A stretch of DNA of 8,502 bases from Lachnospiraceae bacterium (lineage in GTDB: Bacteria > Bacillota > Clostridia > Lachnospirales > Lachnospiraceae): positions 1-8,502 of the forward strand of contig JAFSWJ010000114.1 in the NCBI GenBank assembly GCA_017444545.1, written 5' to 3'. The notes under the pieces are model-generated. The model had not been told where the DNA came from and did no database searches. It saw nothing but the letters and a program-made list of their open reading frames with translations. Position numbers and translations under genes: made by a program. Below, piece by piece: positions 1-6,314 of the stretch (position 1 is its first letter; each line of letters starts with the position of its first letter).

Positions 1-255
1 TGCAACTTCTTCGGAGACAGCTTCAACCGGTTCCTCAGGAACTTCATCATTTGAAGGAGTCTCAGGGACGGTTGCAGCTCCATCCTCCGTTCCCGTCTCC
101 GGTTCAGCCGCAGCGCTTTCCTCCGATACCGTTTCCGGCACGGCCTTATTATCCGAAACCTCATCCGCGGCTGCCGTCACGGCCTGCGACAGGCACATGA
201 TCAGCGCCAGCAGCATTGCAAATACACGTTTTGTGTGTTTTCTTCTGTTATCCAT
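1..255 (-). CDS. Secreted surface protein, N-terminal part (runs off left edge)
   Basis: This is the first 85 codons of a protein whose remainder lies outside the window. The start is the ATG at 255-253, preceded by a purine-rich ribosome site (AAAGGGGAG) about 8 bases upstream. The N-terminus is a classical Sec signal peptide: a basic stretch at residues 1-10 (MDNRRKHTKR), a hydrophobic core at about 11-26 and a small-residue cleavage site near residues 28-30 (AAA before D31). From residue 31 on, the chain is low-complexity and rich in Ala, Glu, Pro, Thr, Ser and Val, with loosely repeated ETVSEE/EAVSEE/ETPS phrases. This is typical of the extended stalk of Gram-positive cell-surface or cell-wall proteins. 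The functional domain would follow this stalk and is not visible, so no activity can be assigned. The gene points away from the mobile-element remnant on its upstream side. Confidence 0.8.
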   Translation of the reverse strand, partial: MDNRRKHTKRVFAMLLALIMCLSQAVTAAADEVSDNKAVPETVSEESAAAEPETGTEDGAATVPETPSNDEVPEEPVEAVSEEVA

Positions 256-300
256 GGTGTGTCTCCCCTTTTAAATATGAAATCAATCTTTAACTTAGAT

Positions 301-329
301 ATCTTATCACATTTTTTCGATCATGGATT
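301..329 (-). promoter_or_regulatory. Candidate promoter of the surface-protein gene
   Basis: On the minus strand the motif TGaTAAGAT (301-309) has the form of an extended -10 element, about 45 bases upstream of the start at 255. No good -35 hexamer lies at the usual distance (AATCCA at 324-329 is poor). An extended -10 can compensate for a weak -35, but this call is only a motif reading. Confidence 0.3.
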
Positions 330-331
330 AC

Positions 332-367
332 CAATTCGGCACAGATTTTGTCAATTCGGCACAGATT
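332..367. repeat. Two tandem 16-bp direct repeats near the left edge of the mobile-element remnant
   Basis: The 16-mer CAATTCGGCACAGATT occurs at 332-347 and again, identical, at 352-367, giving a 20-bp period. On the minus strand the junction reads TTGACA (354-349), a perfect -35 hexamer facing the surface-protein gene, but the sequence 17-18 bases further on is a weak -10. Repeated short motifs of this kind are common at transposon ends, where transposase or recombinase binds. This pair may mark the left edge of the remnant that carries the next two genes, or be the leftover end of another insertion sequence. No matching right-hand copy was found in the window. Confidence 0.5.
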
Positions 368-379
368 ATCGTTCGCTTA

Positions 380-542
380 TGTAAAATCCCACCCCATTTT
401 TGCGGTCTATAGCTTAGGGAGGAATCGAATCAAACTCATCTACATTTTTTTCTCGTTCATTTCGCACCTTCCTGTCCTTGTGAGGATTAGGATGTAAAAT
501 CCCGCACCTTTTTTGTGTCCTATAGGGCAGGAAGGAATTGAA
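380..542 (+). repeat. Duplicated 50-bp leader upstream of the HTH/zinc-cluster gene
   Basis: Two 50-bp segments, 380-429 and 493-542, align without gaps with 11 mismatches (39 of 50 identical). Both begin TGTAAAATCCC, run through a T-rich stretch and CTATAG or CCTATAGG, and end in a purine-rich AGGAAT.GAA. A third, shorter relative (CGCACCTT then CCTGTCCT) lies at 463-477. The spacing is 113 bp. Together with the pair at 332-367 this fills the gene-free stretch 256-578. The copies could be operator sites for the HTH protein, recombinase-binding sites or a remnant of tandem duplication; the sequence does not decide. Confidence 0.5.
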
Positions 543-578
543 CTTTCCGCAAAGAAGTGTAGAGGGAGGATGTGCCAT

Positions 579-989
579 ATGACACCGGAACAGATAGAGA
601 AGATAGGTATGTTAAGGAAGCAGGGATTCAGCTACACCAAAGTGTCCGGGATACTCGGACTGTCAGTAAATACCATAAAGTCATACTGTCAGCGCAACGA
701 CATTGGCGGTATGAAGATGACGGCAGACCCCGACAAGCATTTCTGTAAGTTCTGTGGTAAGGAGGTCACTCAGAACCCCGGACGCAAGGAGAAGAAGTTC
801 TGTGATAATAAATGCCGTATGGCTTACTGGAACAGCCATCAGGAAGAGATGAACACCAAGGCAGTGTACAGATATGTATGTCCCCATTGTGGCAAGCAAT
901 TCACAGCTTACGGCAATGCCAACAGGCATTATTGCTCAAGATTGTGTTATATGACAGCGCGTTACGGATACCGGGAATACTGGAAATAA
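579..989 (+). CDS. HTH and zinc-cluster protein of a recombinase-bearing element
   Basis: The product has 136 residues. The start at 579 is chosen because AGGGAGGA (563-570) sits 8 bases before it; the ATG at 570 overlaps that ribosome site, and a TTG at 513 has none. Residues about 1-42 form a helix-turn-helix of the sigma-region-4/Hin type (a helix, then YTKVSGILGL and SVNTIKSYCQ). Two similar cysteine clusters follow: C56-x2-C59, C75-x3-C79, and C101-x2-C104, C119-x3-C123, each likely to hold one zinc ion. Such proteins are often annotated in Lachnospiraceae as sigma-70-like or HTH proteins next to serine recombinases; that is recalled family knowledge, not a search result. The recombinase follows 56 bases downstream on the same strand, so the two are probably co-transcribed. 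The likely job is DNA binding, either regulating the element or helping recombination. Confidence 0.75.
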   Translation: MTPEQIEKIGMLRKQGFSYTKVSGILGLSVNTIKSYCQRNDIGGMKMTADPDKHFCKFCGKEVTQNPGRKEKKFCDNKCRMAYWNSHQEEMNTKAVYRYVCPHCGKQFTAYGNANRHYCSRLCYMTARYGYREYWK

Positions 990-1045
990 AGAAGTGGATA
1001 AACACTGGATAGTACGGTTATATGGTGCTGGAGGGACTGCGTAAC

Positions 1046-1612
1046 ATGGCAAAAAGGGTAGCAGCATACTGCAGGGTGTCAAAGGTTGATCTTTTACATT
1101 CATTCGATACCCAGGTGAAATATTACTCTGAACGTATACAGGAAAATCCAAACTGGGAGTTCGCGGGCATCTATTCAGATGAAGCTATATCCGGTACAAG
1201 GATCTCATTGCGTGAAGGCTTTAAGCAGCTGCTTGCTGATTGTGATGAGGGGAAGATAGACCTGATACTCACCAAGTCGGTGAGCAGGTTTGCAAGGAAT
1301 ACGTTAGACACTCTTAAAACTACCAGATACCTCAGATCAAAAGGGGTCGAGGTTTATTTTGAAGAGCAGAATATAAGTACCTTCTCTCCGGAGGGAGAGC
1401 TGATGCTTACGATCATAGCTGCCATAGCCCAGGAAGAGGTGGTATCCACAAGCGAGAACATCAAGTGGGCAAGAAGGAAAGGATTCAAGAAGGGTGATCC
1501 TCAGGTGCATTTCAGGGTGTTCGGGTACGAATGGAAGGAGGGAGTCCTTACCATCGTGCCGGAACAGGCTGAAGCCGTGAGGGTGTCAATCAGGGGACGG
1601 TTCTCTGATTGA
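1046..1612 (+). pseudogene. Truncated serine recombinase (catalytic domain only)
   Basis: The open frame encodes 188 residues from the ATG at 1046, which has GGAGGG about 10 bases upstream; an in-frame ATG at 1022 lacks a ribosome site. Residues 1-140 are a complete resolvase/invertase catalytic domain: YCRVS with the nucleophile S12 and R10, DEAISG at 45-50, SVSRFARN at 78-85 with arginines R81 and R84, and the long helix IIAAIAQEE at 113-121. The chain then enters the start of the Recombinase DNA-binding domain (about 143-179, VPEQAEAVR) and stops. Large serine recombinases normally run well past 400 residues, with a zinc ribbon and coiled coil. Here the last residues (SIRGRFSD) are read from a palindromic repeat, which also provides the stop. 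No continuation is found between 1613 and 1740. The active site looks intact but DNA binding should be lost, so I call a broken gene. Confidence 0.8.
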
Positions 1613-1646
1613 CACCCTGATTGATGCAGAACCGTCCCCTGATCGA
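1580..1646. repeat. Palindromic repeat pair A at the end of the broken recombinase
   Basis: Two units of the GGGGACGGTTCT family lie head to head. Unit A1 has perfectly complementary 13-base arms (1580-1592 and 1606-1618) around a 13-base core segment at 1593-1605. Unit A2 carries the core on the other strand (1628-1639). The two units also pair with each other over 16 bases (1589-1604 with 1628-1643), so the segment can fold as two small hairpins or one large one. It supplies the final codons and stop of the recombinase frame. Similar short palindromes in other bacteria are spread by REP-associated (Y1/RAYT) transposases; no such transposase gene is in the window. Confidence 0.8.
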
Positions 1647-1666
1647 TGAAAAAATTCAGACTCATT

Positions 1667-1694
1667 TTGGGCCTTTCGTTGTATATTATATAAG
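1667..1694 (+). promoter_or_regulatory. Candidate promoter of the Fic gene
   Basis: Between repeat pair A and the Fic start lies an AT-rich stretch with overlapping -10-like hexamers (TATATT at 1682, TATATA at 1687, TATAAG at 1689). TTGGGC at 1667-1672 is a partial -35, 16 bases before TATAAG. It is the only promoter-like sequence in the 127-base gap and would put the transcription start about 40 bases before the Fic ATG. The exact hexamers are uncertain. Confidence 0.4.
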
Positions 1695-1739
1695 GGAACA
1701 CGATACATTCTCCAACCAAAAAAGAGATAAGGTGATGAT

Positions 1740-3617
1740 ATGCCGCTTGTAAATGCACAGGGACACAGAATAAGTAAAGAAGATGAGAAGATAATCGTAG
1801 AGATGCTTTCAGGCTCCATAGACAGTCATTTGGCCAGACTGAAAGAGGTGCGGGACAGAAACAGGGACAGGGAAGCTGCTTCAAAGTTTTACGATCCTCT
1901 GATCGAAGAGTATGAAAAAGCCAGGACGGAACTGGGAAAAAAATGCCGGGAGGTTTTTGAATCCGGCAGAAATATAAATGCTTCGGAATTCATGACAGGC
2001 TATCTTGACGACATCGCAAAAAAGGCGGTGCCAAAGGTGGACAGGGAAAGCTCATGCTTCATGGAATTTGCGCTGTATCTGATCCCGGGATTCGGCAATC
2101 CCGAATACCTTGCCATGACGTCAGGTCCTGAGGATACTACGCCCGTGCCCGCGCATGTCCAGGACAGGGAGGAGTCATATGAGGCTTCAGTCAAAAACTT
2201 TAAGTTTTCGGATGCTCCCATGAAGGGCATAGAGAATATAGGAACCTATAATCCCGAAAAGGACAGTGTCAAGATACTGTATACGCTCCGGACCGGAAAT
2301 TCCACTACAATGTCCAGGGACGTTGCTAAGATGAAAAAAGAAAAGGAAGATATCAGAAATGATCCTGAACTTTCTGAAAGTGAGAAGGGACGCCGGATAA
2401 AGATCATCGATGGCAGGATCGAGGCGTATAAAGTGGGTTCCTTCGGGCTGAATACTGCAGCGGAGATATCAAGGATACATTCCGTGGAACTTGCGAACAA
2501 GCCTGAGATAACTGCGGCAGATCTTTTCAGAACATTATCCGAGCTGAATATCGCAAACCGTCCCGGAGAGCCTCTGGCAGGGAAACTGCGCGGTACGGGA
2601 ATCCATGCAGGAGATATAAACGGAGTCAGCGCCTCAAGGGCACCGGGTATACTGTACAAGACGCTGGATATGGTCGCAGGATATATGAACGAGATAAAAC
2701 TGATCACGGACCCTGCGCTTCGAAAGACCAGAGCGATCGAACTGGCTTCCTTTGCTGACGCCATGATCGTGTCTGAGCACGTATTTGCTGACACTAACGG
2801 AAGGACCGGCCGTATGTTTACTGACACGATACTTCAGACCTTCGGCCTCCCTCCCCATACTCCGCTGAAGGATCTGAAAGGTACGACCAAAACCCTTGGC
2901 GAGACCATGGATTTCAAAAAAAGGGCGTTTATCTATTTCAATTCGGTAAACATCAGTGACAAGCTGTTGAAGGAATCAAAGCGTCTCAGGGAAGAAAAGA
3001 TGAAAGATGCCGGGGCGGTCAGCAAAACGCTTGCTTCAACAGAGGAAGGGCTTCAGACGGATGAAAGGGCAGACATCCTCGTTCAGTCTGTGAGAAAGCT
3101 GGCAGAAACTGCAAGAAAAAGGCTTGCTGAGCTTGAGAGCATGTCAAGAGCAGGACATGTGAATTCAGATGAATATATTGCAATGCACGATGCACTGAAG
3201 GCGGCCGGCAGCCTGGATCCGGAAAATGTCAATATAACCGCAGTTGAGAGGGCATTGAATGAGATAGACAGGACTTCAAAGGAGTATGAGAAGTCTCATA
3301 CAGGATGGTTTGTGGCAAACCGCGATTTTGGTGCAAAGCGGCTGGAAATGTCAAAGGGAAATCAGCAGTTTGTGGCAGAGCAGAGGCAGATGCTTCGCAA
3401 ACTGTCCGGCTCATTTGACAAGATGACGGCCATCAGCGACCTCGGGGGAAAGAAAAATGAAGCAGTGAGCATACCTGTGGCCGAAAGTAAAGCACAGACC
3501 GTCAAGGTAAAGAGCGTGAAGCTATCCGATCTTGAAACAAAAAAAGGAGTACCGTCAGAGCACAAAAATGTAAAAAGGAACAGATCCATCAAAGTCAATC
3601 AGGGGACGGTTCTCTGA
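1740..3617 (+). CDS. Large Fic-domain protein (putative AMP- or NMP-transferase)
   Basis: The product has 625 residues; the start at 1740 has AAGGTG (1729-1734) 5 bases upstream. The Fic active-site loop is at residues 347-358, HVFADTNGRTGR, matching the family pattern HxFx(D/E)GNGRxxR. The catalytic H347, D351, N353, G354, R355 and R358 are present, but T352 replaces the usual first glycine. The segment around 280-310 (GKLRGTGIHAGDINGV) has the place of the family's target-binding flap. Fic enzymes usually move AMP from ATP to a hydroxyl side chain of a target protein. About 230 residues precede the domain and about 220 charged, helix-rich residues follow it; I recognise no domain in either. 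No signal peptide or membrane segment is visible, so it is probably cytosolic. I did not find a clear inhibitory (S/T)xxxE(G/N) helix or a neighbouring antitoxin gene. The last six residues and stop are written by repeat unit B1. The activity is inferred from the motif. Confidence 0.8.
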   Translation: MPLVNAQGHRISKEDEKIIVEMLSGSIDSHLARLKEVRDRNRDREAASKFYDPLIEEYEKARTELGKKCREVFESGRNINASEFMTGYLDDIAKKAVPKVDRESSCFMEFALYLIPGFGNPEYLAMTSGPEDTTPVPAHVQDREESYEASVKNFKFSDAPMKGIENIGTYNPEKDSVKILYTLRTGNSTTMSRDVAKMKKEKEDIRNDPELSESEKGRRIKIIDGRIEAYKVGSFGLNTAAEISRIHSVELANKPEITAADLFRTLSELNIANRPGEPLAGKLRGTGIHAGDINGVSASRAPGILYKTLDMVAGYMNEIKLITDPALRKTRAIELASFADAMIVSEHVFADTNGRTGRMFTDTILQTFGLPPHTPLKDLKGTTKTLGETMDFKKRAFIYFNSVNISDKLLKESKRLREEKMKDAGAVSKTLASTEEGLQTDERADILVQSVRKLAETARKRLAELESMSRAGHVNSDEYIAMHDALKAAGSLDPENVNITAVERALNEIDRTSKEYEKSHTGWFVANRDFGAKRLEMSKGNQQFVAEQRQMLRKLSGSFDKMTAISDLGGKKNEAVSIPVAESKAQTVKVKSVKLSDLETKKGVPSEHKNVKRNRSIKVNQGTVL

Positions 3618-3651
3618 TTGAGTCAATCAAAGAACCGTCCCCGTGATTGAC
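3594..3651. repeat. Palindromic repeat pair B between two convergent genes
   Basis: Unit B1 (3594-3621) reads GTCAATCA, the core GGGGACGGTTCT, then CTGATTGA. Unit B2 (3623-3651) is the same sequence inverted, with one extra base before the core and T for C after it. Each unit has its own 7-base arms, and the two units together can form a hairpin of more than 20 pairs. B1 contains the Fic stop codon (3615-3617). The minus-strand GRAM/PH-like gene ends at 3667, so this pair fills the gap and could end or protect transcripts from both sides. Short TGATTGAC-like leftovers continue to about 3669. There is no T-tract, so a standard intrinsic terminator is not claimed. Confidence 0.85.
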
Positions 3652-3666
3652 GCGATTGACGATCGA

Positions 3667-4173
3667 TCACCCGATCCGGGCTTTGATGTCGGAAACCCAT
3701 TGATGCTTGTTGTCAACGGCAAAACGATGGCTTTTTTCGTCCCTGGTGTTGACTATGATCGAGTTCAGGATCGATGGCTTTACATCAGCTATATTGCTGT
3801 ATTTTATTGTCACATCAGCACGGTGAGCGGCTTTCGTATGCGGGTGGAACACTAAACTGTCAGGGAAAAGATACAGATGCCCCTCATCAGCTGTTCCGGC
3901 GTTAAAGCGGTTGGCCGGTCCGCCCGGATATTGTTTGTAGCTTTCATCGGCTGAAGTACTGCGGAATTCACTTTCAGGCAAAAGCTGAAAGGCGGTACGT
4001 CCTTTTACAGCTCTTCCTATGGCAAAAACCAATGCGATGATCCAGGAGATCAGCACATCGCGGCACAGAACCGTACCATCTGAAAAGTCATGCTGAAGTA
4101 ATGATATCTCCGACAAAAATATCAAAACCAGCGAAACGATCCATGAAATTATAAATGTTAAAAAGACCGGCAT
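3667..4173 (-). CDS. Two-TM protein with a GRAM/PH-like C-terminal domain
   Basis: The product has 168 residues. The ATG at 4173 is chosen because AAGGAG (4185-4180) lies 6 bases before it; a TTG start at 4194 would fall inside the neighbouring repeat. Residues 3-20 and about 39-53 are hydrophobic and likely membrane helices. Residues about 85-166 resemble bacterial GRAM/PH-like domains: a G-x-L-Y-L-F-x-D-S-L-V-F strand pair (98-109), then an I-x-Y-S-x-I-x-x-V segment and a final helix with W139. These domains often bind lipids or proteins at the membrane face. The gene follows the TRAP permease on the same strand, 52 bases after its stop, and repeat pair C lies in that gap, so it may be the last gene of that operon or an independent unit between repeats. 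Function is unknown; the domain call is by pattern only. Confidence 0.6.
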   Translation of the reverse strand: MPVFLTFIISWIVSLVLIFLSEISLLQHDFSDGTVLCRDVLISWIIALVFAIGRAVKGRTAFQLLPESEFRSTSADESYKQYPGGPANRFNAGTADEGHLYLFPDSLVFHPHTKAAHRADVTIKYSNIADVKPSILNSIIVNTRDEKSHRFAVDNKHQWVSDIKARIG

Positions 4174-4189
4174 ATAAGGCTCCTTCGCT

Positions 4190-4248
4190 GTCAATCACAG
4201 AACCGTCCCCTGATTGAATTGTCAATCACAGAACCGTCCCCTGATTGA
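4190..4248 (-). repeat. Palindromic repeat pair C, two identical tandem units
   Basis: Two identical 28-base units (4190-4217 and 4221-4248) lie in the same orientation, separated by ATT. On the minus strand each reads TCAATCA, the core GGGGACGGTTCT, then GTGATTGAC, giving 7-base arms around a 13-base loop. Unlike pairs A and B the units are direct repeats, so they cannot pair with each other. The unit at 4221-4248 contains the TRAP permease stop codon and its last five codons. The other unit ends 4 bases before the ribosome site of the GRAM/PH-like gene. Confidence 0.9.
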
Positions 4249-6283
4249 TGATCGACTTTCTTCTCAAAAGCTGGCATACAGACCCCGCGGCAATGAGTGC
4301 AAGTCCGAGAAGGTCCGTCACAAGACCCGGAAAGATCAGCATGATACCTCCGGCAATGAGCATGATCCGCTCATAAAATTTCATGTCAACAAAAAGATAT
4401 CCTTCAAGGGCCGATGCCACCCCGAAGATACCGATCAGAGCGGTGGCATATATGATGGATACCTCAAGAGGATTCGTATCGATGAGGAGCATTTCCGGGT
4501 TGAAGCAAAAGATGTAGGGGATCAGAAATGCACCTATGGCAAGCTTTGTCGCATTAAAGGCAGTCCTCATGGGATTGGCCTTTGCTATGGCGCTTCCCGC
4601 ATAGGCTGCCAGAGCCACGGGAGGAGTTATATCCGCAACGATACCGAAATAAAACACAAAGAAATGCGCTGCCAGGATCGGCACACCCATTCGCGTCAGG
4701 ATGGGGGCGCAGGTCGCAGCCATGATACAGTAGGTCGCGGTAGTGGGCACCCCCATACCGAGGACTATGCAGCAAAGCATTGTAAGGAACAGGGCGATAA
4801 AAAGCCTGTTCCCGGCAACGGAAACGATGGCATTTATCAATTCATTTGCAAGACCGGTCATGGTTATGGTTCCGGAGATGATGCCGGCAACACCGCAGGC
4901 CGCACCGACAGTGATCGTTCCCTTTCCGCCTGCTTCAAAGGAATCCGCCATTTTTTTCAGAGTGAAGCAATTTTCCGTTTCCTCCCTGTTTCCGGCAATC
5001 ACCTTTGCCGCGCATCCGGATACATTTGCTGCCTTGAGTGCACGAAAGGCATCACGGTAGCTTCCTGAAAGGATGCCGTCTAAAATCCCTGCAGCCACGG
5101 CTATCGCTATGGAATAGGCAGCCGCCCTCTGCATGGTCATCATGTTTTTTGATACCCAGATCACAAGCAGCACCAGGGGCGCCAGCAGATATACCTTTTT
5201 TAAGAGAGAGGAAAACTTCGGCAGCCTTTCCCGGGGGATACCTGTCAGAGAGTGTTTTTTTGCCTCCAGATGCACCGCTATAAAGATCCCGGTGAAATAC
5301 AAAACAGCCGGAAAGATCGCCCTTGACAGTATATCCGAATAGGGCACGCCTATGATGTCCGCCATGAGAAAGGCCGCGGCACCCATTATGGGAGGCATGA
5401 TCTGTCCTCCGGTAGATGCAGCCGCCTCGACCGCTCCTGCAAATTCGGACCTGTAGCCTGTTTCCTTCATCATGGGTATGGTCACCGAACCTGTGGTCAC
5501 GGTGTTTCCGACGGAGGAACCGCTGACCATGCCGCAAAGGGCGGAGGAGATCACGGCCACCTTTGCAGGCCCGCCCGCAAAGCGACCTGCGATGCAGTTT
5601 GCCAGATTGATGAAAAGCTCCGAGATACCGGTTCGCTCCAGAAACGCACCGAAGATGATGAACACAACGATGTATTTCGAGCACACATTGATGGGAGTCG
5701 AAAGGATCCCGGTCTTGTCATAAAAAAGGTTGCGCACCAGATACCTGATCCTGCCTGCAAAGGAAGGATTGGTAAGCCCGAAGACAAGGGCATAGATGAT
5801 AAAGAACATGGCAACAAACAGTATGGGCCTGCCAACGCTCCTGCGGGTCACCTCCAAAAGAGCGATGATCCCGATGACCGCAATTATTATCTGATAGGGC
5901 TGAAACCGCGTTCCCTGCTGGATTATCTGATCGGCCTGAAAGGTATAATAAAAGAATGCGCCCGATCCGCAGATCATCCCGATCAGGTCATACCAGGGGA
6001 TATGGTTGACCCTTGCATTGTTTTTGTTTGCGGGATACTGCAGAAAGCCCAGGAAAACTATCATTCCCATAAACGAGGTCAGCCTGATCTCTTCAAGGAA
6101 CGTGGAAAACAGTGTTACCCAGATGCAAAACAGGGAAAAGGCTATCAGCACCGCCTTTACGGCGATCGCCGCTTTTCCGGTAAATACCCGGACGTTTGAT
6201 TCCCGGTCGTATTTTTTCATTACCTCGGAAAGACTATCCGCCTCCGTCTTGCCGGTTATGGTATCCTTTGCAATATCGCTCAT
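4226..6283 (-). CDS. TRAP transporter permease, fused small and large subunits (4TM/12TM type)
   Basis: The product has 685 residues. The start at 6283 is chosen for GGGAGG (6293-6288) 4 bases upstream; an earlier ATG at 6322 has no ribosome site and would overlap the preceding gene. The chain is strongly hydrophobic from about residue 38 on. The N-terminal ~170 residues match the small DctQ-like subunit and the remainder the DctM-like subunit. Family landmarks are the GMVSGSSVGNTVTTGSV loop (251-267), TGGQIMPPIMGAAAF (291-305), GMGVPTTATY (509-518) and FGIVADITPP (546-555). It should form the membrane channel that takes substrate from the TAXI lipoprotein encoded 31 bases upstream, driven by a sodium or proton gradient. 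TRAP systems carry organic acids; the substrate here is unknown. The final residues NQGTVL and the stop are read from a palindromic repeat, placed just after what looks like the natural end (LLRRK). Confidence 0.9.
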   Translation of the reverse strand: MSDIAKDTITGKTEADSLSEVMKKYDRESNVRVFTGKAAIAVKAVLIAFSLFCIWVTLFSTFLEEIRLTSFMGMIVFLGFLQYPANKNNARVNHIPWYDLIGMICGSGAFFYYTFQADQIIQQGTRFQPYQIIIAVIGIIALLEVTRRSVGRPILFVAMFFIIYALVFGLTNPSFAGRIRYLVRNLFYDKTGILSTPINVCSKYIVVFIIFGAFLERTGISELFINLANCIAGRFAGGPAKVAVISSALCGMVSGSSVGNTVTTGSVTIPMMKETGYRSEFAGAVEAAASTGGQIMPPIMGAAAFLMADIIGVPYSDILSRAIFPAVLYFTGIFIAVHLEAKKHSLTGIPRERLPKFSSLLKKVYLLAPLVLLVIWVSKNMMTMQRAAAYSIAIAVAAGILDGILSGSYRDAFRALKAANVSGCAAKVIAGNREETENCFTLKKMADSFEAGGKGTITVGAACGVAGIISGTITMTGLANELINAIVSVAGNRLFIALFLTMLCCIVLGMGVPTTATYCIMAATCAPILTRMGVPILAAHFFVFYFGIVADITPPVALAAYAGSAIAKANPMRTAFNATKLAIGAFLIPYIFCFNPEMLLIDTNPLEVSIIYATALIGIFGVASALEGYLFVDMKFYERIMLIAGGIMLIFPGLVTDLLGLALIAAGSVCQLLRRKSIINQGTVL

Positions 6284-6314
6284 AAAACCTCCCGATTTAT
6301 CCGCGCATAGCGGT

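Noticed and set aside
63..76. CAGGGACGGTTG, similar to the repeat core
   Set aside because: It lacks one G and the arms, and lies in the low-complexity stalk coding sequence; a chance match is likely.
2246..2827. A 193-codon minus-strand open frame opposite the Fic gene
   Set aside because: It is antisense to the Fic coding region including the active-site loop, has a Ser/Ile-rich composition typical of a shadow frame, and no clear ribosome site.
1580..4248. The regularly placed palindromes read as a CRISPR array
   Set aside because: Only six units in three pairs with gene-length spacing and changing orientation, and no cas genes are present.
4214..5068. A long plus-strand open frame of 284 codons opposite the TRAP permease
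   Set aside because: It is antisense to a well-recognised permease, its translation is rich in Cys, Gly, His and Arg with no family resemblance, and it starts inside a repeat.
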